Assembly (NCBI GenBank): GCA_003963405.1
Contig: RXIY01000051.1
Coordinates: forward strand, 1-42,655
Length of the DNA: 42,655 nucleotides
From: Hyphomicrobiales bacterium
GTDB taxonomy: Bacteria > Pseudomonadota > Alphaproteobacteria > Rhizobiales > Beijerinckiaceae
Reading direction: 5' to 3'
The notes under the pieces are model-generated. The model saw only the letters and a list, made by a program, of their open reading frames with translations, was not told the DNA's origin and ran no database searches. The position numbers and the translations under genes were made by a program. Positions 7,874-15,568 of the stretch are shown here, piece after piece. The first letter of the stretch is position 1; every line of letters begins with the position of its first letter.

Positions 7874-8977
7874 TCAACCGTTTTTGAAGGCCTTTCCCAT
7901 CTCATCAGCCGCATAAATGGCGTCTAGTACCGCGACGGCTGTTACCTCAAATGGCTCGTTATGGGCGCTTTCCCCGGCGGCGACGGCGCGCTCGGCGATG
8001 AGGCGTCCCAGTTCGGGCGGCAGCGTCGCGAGCCCGAGGTCAGCCAACGTCAGCGGCAGGCCGACGGAAAGACAGAAGCTCATCACTTCGTCGATGACAG
8101 AGGTCTCCCTGCCTTCCAGTACGAGCTGAACCAGAGTGCCGAAAGCAACCTTTTCGCCATGAAGGCGATCATGCGTTTCACGCGCTGCGGTCAATCCATT
8201 GTGAACGGAATGCGCGACAGACAGACCGCCCGACTCGAATCCGAGACCTGAAAGAAGAGTATTTGCCTCGATGATGCGCTCGAGCGCCGGCGTGATCGCG
8301 CCTGCCTTCGCCGCCGCCACGGCGGAGGCGCCATCCTTGAGCAAGGTCTTGTAGCAGAGCTCCGAGATTGCCGCAGCGGCGATCGTGCTCAGGCCTCCCA
8401 CGACGTTTTTCTTGTGGGCGCGGATACTGGAGTCGGCTTCGAAATAGGTCGCGAGCGCATCGCCCATTCCCGAAATCAGGAGGCGCACCGGCGCTCGCGC
8501 GATGACGCTGCTGTCGACCAGAACGAGATCGGGGTTGCGCTTGTAAAACAGGCACTTCTCGAATACGCCCTCCTCACTGTAGACAACCGAGAGCGCGCTA
8601 CATGGCGCGTCGCTGGACGCCGACGTCGGACAACAGGCGACTGCCAGGTCGAGCTCGGATGCGACAGCCCGCGCGGTATCCAGTGCTTTTCCGCCCCCGA
8701 CGCCGATCACGACGGCTGCCGCAATTCGGCGGGCTGCATCCATGCCGCGCGAAATTTCGGCAAGAGAGCATTCTCCGCCGAAGGGGAGAACCTCGAAATC
8801 CAATCCGTACCTCGGAAAGGTCTCGCTCCAAACGCCGCCCAGGAGGGCGCGCGGGCTCTGGCTCGCAATGATGAGCGCCTTTCCGGAAAACCCCAGCCGT
8901 TTGAGCTCGGATGCAAGCGAATGCGTGGCGTCGCGGCCCTGGACGTAACGCGCCGGCGCGCAGAACACATGCAACAT
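7874..8977 (-). CDS. gldA: Glycerol dehydrogenase-like, metal-dependent alcohol dehydrogenase
   Basis: A 367-residue protein, the normal length for GldA. The NAD-binding half has G-V-G-G-G-K-A-L-D-T-A-R (about 91-103) and C-P-T-S-A-S-S-D-A-P. The metal ligands are present: Asp in G-M-G-D-A-L-A-T-Y-F-E-A, His in V-A-H-S-V-H-N-G and His in L-H-G-E-K-V-A-F-G. It should interconvert glycerol and dihydroxyacetone with NAD(H), with Zn2+ as cofactor. The start ATG is preceded by GGGGAAGG. The gene converges with the small gene ending at 7789 and stands alone. Related dehydrogenases with other polyol substrates share these motifs, so the substrate is likely rather than certain. Confidence 0.9.
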   Translation of the reverse strand: MLHVFCAPARYVQGRDATHSLASELKRLGFSGKALIIASQSPRALLGGVWSETFPRYGLDFEVLPFGGECSLAEISRGMDAARRIAAAVVIGVGGGKALDTARAVASELDLAVACCPTSASSDAPCSALSVVYSEEGVFEKCLFYKRNPDLVLVDSSVIARAPVRLLISGMGDALATYFEADSSIRAHKKNVVGGLSTIAAAAISELCYKTLLKDGASAVAAAKAGAITPALERIIEANTLLSGLGFESGGLSVAHSVHNGLTAARETHDRLHGEKVAFGTLVQLVLEGRETSVIDEVMSFCLSVGLPLTLADLGLATLPPELGRLIAERAVAAGESAHNEPFEVTAVAVLDAIYAADEMGKAFKNG

Positions 8978-9249
8978 CGGACGCCTTCCCCTCGCTGGTT
9001 TTCAACGCGTCTTATCCCGCCGCCTGGCGTCGCGGAGACAATTACTACAAGAAACACGCATCGGAGCAATCGTTTTGCGCAGCGCAATTTAGACGTTGCC
9101 GGTCGAGCCGGACGACTCCGATTTCCGCATCGATCCGCGACTGGGAGGTGCGCCGATCTCGCGTCACGGATGTGTCCGGGCGCACATGTCGCCGGTCGGC
9201 GCGGCGCTAGGGTTCACGTCACGAACAACAGCGATGGATGGAGAGCCAG

Positions 9250-9426
9250 ATGACCGGCGCAATGACCAGAATCATCGGAGCCTTGTTAGGCGTGACGATC
9301 TTCCTTGCGGTTGGCGTGGGCCTCGCGAATGCCCATAGCGCTGTCGACGGCTATCGCGAGGCGGACAGCTGCGGCGATGCGCCGGGCGGGCTTTCTAAAT
9401 CAGCTCTATGCGCAAATAGCCAATGA
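9250..9426 (+). CDS. Possible small exported peptide
   Basis: A 58-residue frame whose ATG follows GGAGAG four bases upstream. It starts with a typical Sec signal: M-T-R-I-I-G then a hydrophobic core L-L-G-V-T-I-F-L-A-V-G-V-G and A-N-A before a probable cleavage site. The mature part would be only about 30 residues with two Cys. The adjacent frame (+1) stays open from 9305 through 9649 and encodes a plausible protein end, so the two may be one gene broken by a frameshift. Function unknown. Confidence 0.4.
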   Translation: MTGAMTRIIGALLGVTIFLAVGVGLANAHSAVDGYREADSCGDAPGGLSKSALCANSQ

Positions 9427-9469
9427 TCTCGTTGTGACTTCCCCAGGAAGCGACCGAGGACAAATTCAG

Positions 9470-9649
9470 ATGACGGAACAAGAGAGAGAAATCGGGCGCC
9501 TGGTCATGCCGCCAACGGCGGAAGACGCCATCTCCCTATATGAGGCGATCTCTGGAAAGACGCTGACGCCGCAGGAGCGGCGAGAAGTCGAAGAGGGCTT
9601 CGAGGCCATGCTCGCCGCCCGTGAGGAGGGACAAGCGCGCAGTCATTGA
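9470..9649 (+). CDS. Small acidic helical protein
   Basis: A 59-residue frame starting at ATG after a GAGGA at 9456-9460. It reads as an amphipathic, Glu-rich helical protein (T-E-Q-E-R-E-I-G-R-L ... L-T-P-Q-E-R-R-E-V-E-E-G-F-E-A-M). The frame is open further upstream to 9305 without a good start, and the upstream frame carries a signal peptide (9250-9426), so this could be the mature part of a frameshifted secreted protein. No known domain. A long hairpin follows the stop. Confidence 0.45.
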   Translation: MTEQEREIGRLVMPPTAEDAISLYEAISGKTLTPQERREVEEGFEAMLAAREEGQARSH

Positions 9650-9677
9650 TCTCATCAATCCCGCACCGAACGACATT

Positions 9678-9722
9678 GGGTTACGCTAGCGAGCGGCGGC
9701 CCCTTGCGGGGCCGCGTAACCC
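9678..9722. terminator. Bidirectional hairpin between convergent genes
   Basis: A perfect 8-bp stem GCGGCCCC / GGGGCCGC (9696-9715, loop TTGC) is nested inside an outer inverted repeat GGGTTACGC (9678-9686) and GCGTAACCC (9714-9722). It sits exactly between a plus-strand stop (9649) and a minus-strand stop (9723), as expected for a shared terminator. No T-run is present. Confidence 0.65.
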
Positions 9723-10058
9723 TCAAGGATGACCGAAGGACGGCAGGGGAGGCAAGGACTCGATATGCTGCCCGAGACCTGTGTAGCTTTGATTTCCGAT
9801 TTGGGTGACGGTCGCATCGTTGCTGAGATTGCTGCCCGCCTTGCCGATGGCGACTTGCTGGACGCCGAAAAAGTTGACGGCGCTGTGTTGATCGGCGTTG
9901 ACGTTATTGTTTGGCCCGAGCTGGACGCCAGCTGTGGCGCTCAAGAGCGGGTTACGGATATTGACCCCGATAAAGCTGGGGCTAAGACTAAAAAAGTCTC
10001 CCGCGTGCGCCTGGGCCGCTCCGGCGCAGACAAGAACGGGGATGATGAGATATTTCAT
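9723..10058 (-). CDS. Small secreted protein with curlin-like Q-x-G-x-x segment
   Basis: A 111-residue product with a clean Sec signal (M-K-Y-L-I-I-P-V-L-V-C-A-G-A-A-Q-A-H-A). The mature part is Asn/Gln/Gly-rich: G-P-N-N-N-V-N-A-D-Q-H-S-A-V-N, then S-N-D-A-T-V-T-Q-I-G-N-Q-S-Y-T-G. The last segment resembles one curlin-type repeat (S-x5-Q-x-G-x-x), but only one weak copy is seen, so membership of the curli family is doubtful. Neighbours on both sides also encode small exported proteins, and the gene lies downstream of the two-repeat protein at 10179-10541 on the same strand. A surface or biofilm role is inference. Confidence 0.65.
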   Translation of the reverse strand: MKYLIIPVLVCAGAAQAHAGDFFSLSPSFIGVNIRNPLLSATAGVQLGPNNNVNADQHSAVNFFGVQQVAIGKAGSNLSNDATVTQIGNQSYTGLGQHIESLPPLPSFGHP

Positions 10059-10122
10059 TACGTGCGCTCCTCACTATTCTGCGTCCGCGACCGCAGATGA
10101 TCGCCCCTTGCCCCCGACGAGG

Positions 10123-10153
10123 AGATCGCGGCCGCCCGAGGCCGCCGCGATCT
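10123..10153 (-). terminator. Hairpin after the minus-strand repeat-protein gene
   Basis: A 10-bp inverted repeat AGATCGCGGC (10123-10132) / GCCGCGATCT (10144-10153) lies 25 bases downstream of the stop at 10179 on the minus strand. Its sequence and position resemble the hairpin at 257-282 behind the paralogous gene. Confidence 0.55.
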
Positions 10154-10178
10154 GATCCGTAGATCCTTTGAGGAACGT

Positions 10179-10541
10179 TCAGGGAGCGCCGAAGTTCAGC
10201 GGAACCTGAGCCTGTATGACCGTCGCCTTGTTGATGGCCTCGCCGCCCTTGGAGGTATCGCCGATCGTCTGGCTGAGATCAATCTTCTGCGAAAGCGAAG
10301 ATTTCGCCCCCGCATTGACCGGGACCTGGGCCTGCACGATGAAAGCCTTGTTCAGGGCGAAACCGCCCTCGGAAGTATTGCCGATCTTCTGGTTCAACAA
10401 TAACGCCTGGGCCAGCGGCGCGAGAGGCGACGCTCCCGAAGCCGCGCCCGACGATTGGGTCGAAGACGTCGTTACGGTATCGGCAAACGCAAAGCTGGTC
10501 GAAAGGGCCACAACAGCCGGGACAAGAAACAACTTTTTCAT
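10179..10541 (-). CDS. Secreted two-repeat protein, paralogue of the protein at 2-235
   Basis: The ATG at 10541 is preceded by GGAGGG and starts a Sec signal (M-K-K-L-F-L-V-P-A-V-V-A-L-S-T-S-F-A-F-A), which fixes the start; an upstream in-frame start would hide it. The 120-residue protein has a Ser/Thr/Ala-rich spacer and then two repeats of about 35 residues built as Q-[KT]-I-G-[DN]-T-S-[EK]-G-G-x-A-[IL]-N-K-A-x-[VI]-[VI]-Q-A-Q-V-P. The partial protein at the left window edge has the same two repeats. I know no family name. Regular repeats of this kind in exported proteins often build beta-rich surface structures, but that is inference. Confidence 0.8.
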   Translation of the reverse strand: MKKLFLVPAVVALSTSFAFADTVTTSSTQSSGAASGASPLAPLAQALLLNQKIGNTSEGGFALNKAFIVQAQVPVNAGAKSSLSQKIDLSQTIGDTSKGGEAINKATVIQAQVPLNFGAP

Positions 10542-10755
10542 GGACAATCCCTCCGATTTCGAAGCCCCAGAACGCGAGCTTCTGTCAGGGTTTATCCGGC
10601 TACGAAAAACGTCGATAGATAGCCATTTGGCTACGTCACATGCCCAAAAGGGTGAGTGGCGACGCAAAGGGGAAACGACCGCCTCAATAGCTGTCTTGGC
10701 GAAAATCCCGAGGGTTTCGAGCATGGCGCAATTTTAGGCGCGACGCGCCAAGGGT

Positions 10756-11052
10756 TTAATCCGATTTGTCTTGTTGGCCCTGTAGCGGAACTGAGCCTTG
10801 CGGCTCGTATGCGTCGGCGTCGTTCTTTCCAGCCGCTTTCGCGCCATCGTCCGTTTCGATCTCCGCGCCGGGATCGGCGCCCGTTATCGACTTGATCGCT
10901 TTGCCAGCGATCGCATGGCCTATTATGCGACGCACGATTTGAGCGTCGGCAGGAAAGGCGAACAATCCACTCACGGAGAGGGCCGACAGGAGGCGCGTAG
11001 GGGCTTTCATTGCGACACTTTGAATTGCAGCGAAGGAGCGGCGGCGAGACAT
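10756..11052 (-). CDS. Small exported acidic protein
   Basis: A 98-residue frame. Either the ATG at 11052 (M-S-R-R-R-S-F) or the one at 11010 (M-K-A-P-T-R) could start it; both lead into a signal-like segment, R-L-L-S-A-L-S-V-S-G-L-F-A-F-P-A-D-A. The mature part has a short hydrophobic/basic stretch (I-V-R-R-I-I-G-H-A-I-A-G-K-A-I) followed by an acidic, Gln-rich tail that looks disordered. The RBS is weak for both starts. It belongs to the group of small secreted proteins on this strand. Function unknown. Confidence 0.5.
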   Translation of the reverse strand: MSRRRSFAAIQSVAMKAPTRLLSALSVSGLFAFPADAQIVRRIIGHAIAGKAIKSITGADPGAEIETDDGAKAAGKNDADAYEPQGSVPLQGQQDKSD

Positions 11053-11170
11053 AGGGAGATCGCCGCCTGTCGAGAGAAAAACACGATTTGATCGTAACAC
11101 CGCGAGCGGATATAAAACAATAGGTAACACGGGCGGGTGTGGACGTTCGCCTCAGTTTGGAGAAAACGGA

Positions 11171-11398
11171 ATGCAGGGGAGACATCTTCTATTATGCGCC
11201 ATCTTGGCGCTTTCTGCATATGAGGCGCGCGCAGAGGCCGTCGTCGTGCGTCGCCCTGTTGCGCCTGGCCCTACCGTCGTCCGTGATGTTCGATCTCCCG
11301 GCGTCGGCGCCCCGGGTGTTGGCGTGAGGCGCGGCGTCGGCGTGGGAGCGCCTGGCGCTGGTCTCACCGTCCGAGGACCTGCGGGGATCGGCCGTTAA
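11171..11398 (+). CDS. Small secreted Gly/Val/Pro-rich protein
   Basis: A 75-residue product with GGAGA six bases before the ATG and a Sec signal (M-Q-G-R-H-L-L-L-C-A-I-L-A-L-S-A-Y-E-A-R-A). The mature part is low-complexity: V-V-V-R-R-P-V-A-P-G-P-T followed by repeats of G-V-G-[AV]-x-G. It is divergent from the minus-strand secreted proteins. Such short Gly/Arg/Pro-rich exported proteins are common and mostly uncharacterised in Hyphomicrobiales; no function can be assigned. Confidence 0.6.
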   Translation: MQGRHLLLCAILALSAYEARAEAVVVRRPVAPGPTVVRDVRSPGVGAPGVGVRRGVGVGAPGAGLTVRGPAGIGR

Positions 11399-11575
11399 AC
11401 CGGTTAAGGGAGAAGCGGCTGTTTCGTAAGAGCCGGGACGGCCGCTTTCCAAGCTGCGCCAAAGCCGCAGAGTTTATTTTGAGCTCAGAATTCATTACGG
11501 AAAAACGTCATGTGGTGGAATTCTCCCCCGTAAATCCACATCGCACAGCGTGGGAGGCAAGACGAGGCGGGCAGA

Positions 11576-12574
11576 TCACAAGCTCTGTTTCGAGCCATCC
11601 GCGCTGGTCAGGTACGCCTTGGAGTCGCCAACCGTGCTTAGGACACGTTTGATTTCCTCCAGTGGCATTGTGGCGAACGCCGTCGATAAAGCATCCGCAG
11701 CCGTTGCAGTCGGCGACACAACCGAAACGCTTTTATAAAATTTCGGACTCCTGCCGGTATGCGGATCGAAAAGATGCGTGAATTTGCTACGGCTGTCAAA
11801 ATGGAATCCATATCCGCCCGACGTTGCAATCGCGCAATCTTCGACCTCGAGCGTTTGAGCAACATTGCCGGGGTGATCTGGGTCCTCGAGGCCCACCCGC
11901 CAGAGCCGTCGCTTGGGACGCCCTATTAAGCGCATTTCTCCCAGATCGACCAGAACGTGCTCAACTCCGCCCGCCCGGAGCAGATCCGTCACACGATCAG
12001 TAATATATCCTTGTGCTATTCCATTCAAAGTAAGACCCATCCCCGGTGCGAGCACAATACGGTCTGACGCCAGGACGATTTTCGTGAGCCCCACACGTGA
12101 AAGCGCGAGTTGGATATGGCTTTCATCCGGACCATCCGGGTCTGGGTCGGGTACAGAAAAATGCGACGCGTAGAGCTCCCAAAGCGGTTGCACGCTCGGA
12201 TCGAAGGCCCCATGCGTCAGCACGTGATAAGTAACGCACATTGAAAGAAGCTTCAGAAGATCCGTTGGAGGCGCGAGGAGCAGGCCATTGCGATTGAGCG
12301 TCGATAATGCCGATTCTGTACGATACAGACTGAATATTTTTTCCAAACGCTCCAATTCAGTTAGAGACTGCTTTATCAGATTCTTCGCAACAGCTGGGCT
12401 GTTATGGTACAATTCTATGCTGGCGAGGGCGCCGAGCGCCGTCCCGCGCCAGATCACGGGAGTCTGCGATTCAACGAAGTGTTGCGAATATGAATTCAGC
12501 GGGCACATTGCCGGCGAGCTCGCCACGATATGCAGAAACCGGCGTCGGGAGAGACAGTTATTGAGCAAGCTCAT
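11576..12574 (-). CDS. nosX: NosX, FAD:protein FMN transferase (ApbE family)
   Basis: The 332-residue product starts at an ATG that overlaps the nosY stop (ATGA) and is preceded by AAAGGAAAGAG inside nosY. It has a Tat-type signal, S-R-R-R-F-L-H-I-V-A-S-S. ApbE features follow: E-R-L-E-K-I-F-S-L-Y-R-x-E-S-A-L, the T-L-N-G-I-A-Q-G-Y-I-T-D core (about residues 190-201), and the late segments A-T-S-G-G-Y and T-A-T-A-A-D-A-L-S-T-A-F. ApbE enzymes transfer FMN from FAD to a Thr of target proteins. Here the target is most likely NosR, whose S-G-A-T-V-T motif fits. It is the last gene of the nos operon. Confidence 0.93.
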   Translation of the reverse strand: MSLLNNCLSRRRFLHIVASSPAMCPLNSYSQHFVESQTPVIWRGTALGALASIELYHNSPAVAKNLIKQSLTELERLEKIFSLYRTESALSTLNRNGLLLAPPTDLLKLLSMCVTYHVLTHGAFDPSVQPLWELYASHFSVPDPDPDGPDESHIQLALSRVGLTKIVLASDRIVLAPGMGLTLNGIAQGYITDRVTDLLRAGGVEHVLVDLGEMRLIGRPKRRLWRVGLEDPDHPGNVAQTLEVEDCAIATSGGYGFHFDSRSKFTHLFDPHTGRSPKFYKSVSVVSPTATAADALSTAFATMPLEEIKRVLSTVGDSKAYLTSADGSKQSL

Positions 12575-13398
12575 AACTCTTTCCTTTCGAACTTCACGCG
12601 TGCCGCCAGCAGGGGAATCACGACCCATACGGAAAGGTCAGCAATTAAGAATGTAGGGTGGAGCTGGGCGCCTGCTGACATGCCGGCCATTCCGGAGAGA
12701 AGCCTCACATCTGCGGAAGCTGTCAGATTCAGCACACGATATGCGTCGTTGGGATTGAGCAATAGCAAGACGTTGAAGCCCGTCGGTCCGATATGGCGGC
12801 CCTGGTCCAGAACAAGTATCCCCAGCAGGGCCATATCGTAGAGGAGCACGAAGAGAAGCCAAACCCCTACAGCCGCAATCACCGCTGCGCCACGGGAAGC
12901 CACATGCACGCTGATAGCGTAGCCAATCGAGATAAAGACAGCCCCAAGCAGAATGGAAGATCCCACCATAACCGAGAACGAATGCCAGCTCTCTTGCGGC
13001 GTGAGGTCGCCTCGGGCTGTCACGGCGATGGCGGCTGCGCTGTATCCGATGAGCGTCGCAAAACAGAGAAGGCTGAGGTGTCCGATGAACTTGCCTATTA
13101 GGACTTGGGAGCGTGCGACCGGATAGCTCAACAAGAGCAGAAGCGTGCCACGCTCCTGTTCCCCGACGATTGCGTCATGGGCAAGCAGAAGAGAAATAAG
13201 TGGCACAAGCAATGTCGTCAGGCTCGAAAGACTCACAACGACGATATCAAGCGCGTTTGCCTTCACTGTTCCTGTCGGAGTGCTTCCCAAAATGGCGATC
13301 GTCAAGGAGAGAGTAGCGAGAAGGAGGGTCGATGCGACAATCCAGTGGTTTCTAGACCCTTCGCGAATCTCTCTTCCCGCGATTGCCAAAAGGCCCAT
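12571..13398 (-). CDS. nosY: NosY, ABC transporter permease for N2O reductase maturation
   Basis: The ATG at 13398 overlaps the nosF stop (TGATG); a TTG two codons earlier is also open. The 275-residue protein has about six membrane spans (starting near residues 22, 50, 105, 140, 170 and 250) and the E-Q-E-R-G-T-L-L-L-L-L-S-Y-P coupling-helix segment typical of ABC-2 type permeases. With NosF and NosD it forms the NosDFY complex, which is needed to build the CuZ site of NosZ in the periplasm. It is followed directly by nosX with no nosL between them. Confidence 0.93.
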   Translation of the reverse strand: MGLLAIAGREIREGSRNHWIVASTLLLATLSLTIAILGSTPTGTVKANALDIVVVSLSSLTTLLVPLISLLLAHDAIVGEQERGTLLLLLSYPVARSQVLIGKFIGHLSLLCFATLIGYSAAAIAVTARGDLTPQESWHSFSVMVGSSILLGAVFISIGYAISVHVASRGAAVIAAVGVWLLFVLLYDMALLGILVLDQGRHIGPTGFNVLLLLNPNDAYRVLNLTASADVRLLSGMAGMSAGAQLHPTFLIADLSVWVVIPLLAARVKFERKEL

Positions 13399-14306
13399 CA
13401 GCAAGCATCATCTCCTTGCGGAAGGAAATGCAAATACAATTGATCGAGCGTCGGCGGGAAAAGCCCTACGTCCTCGATGGTCGTGTGGTTCTGCAAAATA
13501 GCGTGCAGCACTCCCATCTTGTTTTTCCTGGAGCAGGAAAATTCAATTCTATTTCCATCGACCCGAAAATCTTCCACTGGCCCGAGTCGCTCTTTGTCAA
13601 TAACGGCGCCTTTCCGAGTCACCATCGTGAATTGCAGCGGCAAGCCGGCGATGTCCATCAGTTCGTCGACAGACCCGTCTGCGACGATAGTCCCTCGGCG
13701 CATGATGACTATACGGTCGAGCTGATTCTCGAGTTCCGTCAGAGAGTGCGAGGATAGTAGCACGGCGACGCCCCGGGCGCGCAGTGTGGCAATGATTTCA
13801 TAAAATGTTTGCCTCACAGCGGCGTCGAGTCCCGTGGTCGGCTCGTCGAGCAGGAGCAACCGCGGGGCGCCGATGAGTGCTTGCGCGAGGCCAAGCCGCT
13901 GGCGCATGCCTTTTGAATAAGTATGGATAAAGTCGCAGGCGGCTTTGCTGAGTCCTACACGTTCAAGAAGGGCGGAACCCTCCGCGGGCCGCACGCCTTT
14001 CAGTCTCGCATAATAGGTCAGGATCTCGCGACCTGTCAGCGCAGGGCTGAAAGAGACGTTTTCCGGCAGGAAGCCAATTTGCCCCCGTGTGTGGCCATGA
14101 GAGGGATCCTCGCCAAACACCCTGATCGCGCCGGCGGTCGGCCGTGACAATCCTAATATCATCTTGATCAAGGACGTCTTTCCGGCGCCATTGTGCCCGA
14201 CTAAGGCGATGCTGCGCCCCGCCGGGAGCCTGAGGTCGACGTTCTTGAGGATGTCTCGGCCTGCAAGACGTTTGGAGAGGCTTGAGATTTCGACCGGGAG
14301 CGTCAT
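13398..14306 (-). CDS. nosF: NosF, ABC transporter ATPase
   Basis: The ATG overlaps the nosD stop (ATGA). The 302-residue ATPase has Walker A G-H-N-G-A-G-K-T-S (about residues 37-45), signature Y-S-K-G-M-R-Q-R-L-G, Walker B L-L-L-L-D-E-P-T-T-G-L-D and the switch His in L-S-S-H-S. It powers the NosFY transporter that works with periplasmic NosD in CuZ assembly. A C-terminal domain of about 75 residues follows the nucleotide-binding domain, as in other NosF proteins. Confidence 0.95.
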   Translation of the reverse strand: MTLPVEISSLSKRLAGRDILKNVDLRLPAGRSIALVGHNGAGKTSLIKMILGLSRPTAGAIRVFGEDPSHGHTRGQIGFLPENVSFSPALTGREILTYYARLKGVRPAEGSALLERVGLSKAACDFIHTYSKGMRQRLGLAQALIGAPRLLLLDEPTTGLDAAVRQTFYEIIATLRARGVAVLLSSHSLTELENQLDRIVIMRRGTIVADGSVDELMDIAGLPLQFTMVTRKGAVIDKERLGPVEDFRVDGNRIEFSCSRKNKMGVLHAILQNHTTIEDVGLFPPTLDQLYLHFLPQGDDAC

Positions 14307-15568
14307 TTGAGTCTGCCGAGAGCTGACGGGGGATCGATATGTATCGGTCGCATCAACGGGGCGGAATCCACAACTCCTCCGGTCTGTAAAACTGGAAACT
14401 GAGATTGCGCCCACCGCAAAAGTTGTACGGCAGGACTATTCGCCAACATTTTTGCGAGGGGAGCCTTCCAAATTACACGATCAATGATGTCGTTGGGCCG
14501 GTATACGACGTCTGCTATCCCGTCGCCGTCGAGATCGAACGCCGGGTTATCACTCCAGTAGTTCCCTCGCCTGCTTTTCGACCATTCTACAAAACGCGTC
14601 CCAACATATTTTACTTGGGTCCGGTTCTGGATGAAGACATTATCAAAAATCGCATTCTGCTCGGATCCGGCAGTAAAATGAACGCCGATGTCACATTTCT
14701 CGAACCAGTTACGATAGAATGTATTGAAGTTTGCGTCATAGATGAAAAGGCATTTTTGCGGGCCGTCCAGGACGATGTTGTCACGCACCGTCGAATAATT
14801 AGCAAAATTGAACATCAGGCCGTAGTTTGTGTCATGACGCGACAGGTTTCCGACCACCTCGAGCCTGGGCGAGAACATGATCGCAAACCCAATATGATTG
14901 CCGATCGAAACATTGCCGCTCACGATGCTGTCCGACGCATACATGTAATGAACAGCATAGCGCAAATCCCGCATCGTATTTCCCCGGAAAATGTTGTTTC
15001 TACTGGAGATCACAAAGAGGCCGTCGCGACCGAAACGAATATCGTTGTCGAGGACCTGGGCGCCTGGCGCATTCCAGACAGTAACGCCATTCCCAGCTTC
15101 ACTCAATCTTTCCGGTCGATTGCCTACGATGAGATTGCTTTTAACAATTGCGTCTTCCGCGCCGTGAACATATATTCCGAAGAGATTATTTTCGAGGATA
15201 TTCGCCTCGACGCGGGCACGACTCGCCGCCTGCTCAAGAAAGATCCCTGAGTCCATCTGCTCGAGATCGAAACCAGATCCCCGGATCGTCAGGTTGCGTA
15301 CGGTCGCATCTGGCGCAGAAACCGTAATAACGCTACCGACCCCAGATGCGGTAATGTTCGCGCCGGCGTCGCCTTCAAGAATGAGCGGCCTGTCTATTTT
15401 TATTGGGCCGGCATATTGGCCGCTGGCGAGGTGAAGGACGCCTCCTGTCGGAGTTCGGTTCACGAGTTCCTGAAGGTCGATAGCCGGCCCCTCAGCGGCA
15501 AAAGCTTGCATAGACGGCATGCAAAAAGCGAGCGCCAGCATATTCGCCTGCATGAGCGTTGCGCCCAC
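14303..15568 (-). CDS. nosD: NosD, periplasmic beta-helix copper-site maturation protein
   Basis: A 421-residue protein. The GTG at 15568 follows the nosZ TAG directly (TAGGTG) and has GGGAGA upstream; an ATG five codons later is an alternative. A Sec signal ends near A-F-A-A. Many short parallel-beta-helix turns follow with the pattern N-x-[IVF]-x-x-N, for example L-E-N-N-L-F-G-I-Y-V-H-G and F-R-G-N-T-M-R-D. A C-terminal segment G-N-Y-W-S-D-N-P-A-F-D-L-D-G-D-G is typical of NosD. It docks on NosFY and takes part in assembling CuZ of NosZ. Confidence 0.95.
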   Translation of the reverse strand: MGATLMQANMLALAFCMPSMQAFAAEGPAIDLQELVNRTPTGGVLHLASGQYAGPIKIDRPLILEGDAGANITASGVGSVITVSAPDATVRNLTIRGSGFDLEQMDSGIFLEQAASRARVEANILENNLFGIYVHGAEDAIVKSNLIVGNRPERLSEAGNGVTVWNAPGAQVLDNDIRFGRDGLFVISSRNNIFRGNTMRDLRYAVHYMYASDSIVSGNVSIGNHIGFAIMFSPRLEVVGNLSRHDTNYGLMFNFANYSTVRDNIVLDGPQKCLFIYDANFNTFYRNWFEKCDIGVHFTAGSEQNAIFDNVFIQNRTQVKYVGTRFVEWSKSRRGNYWSDNPAFDLDGDGIADVVYRPNDIIDRVIWKAPLAKMLANSPAVQLLRWAQSQFPVLQTGGVVDSAPLMRPIHIDPPSALGRLK

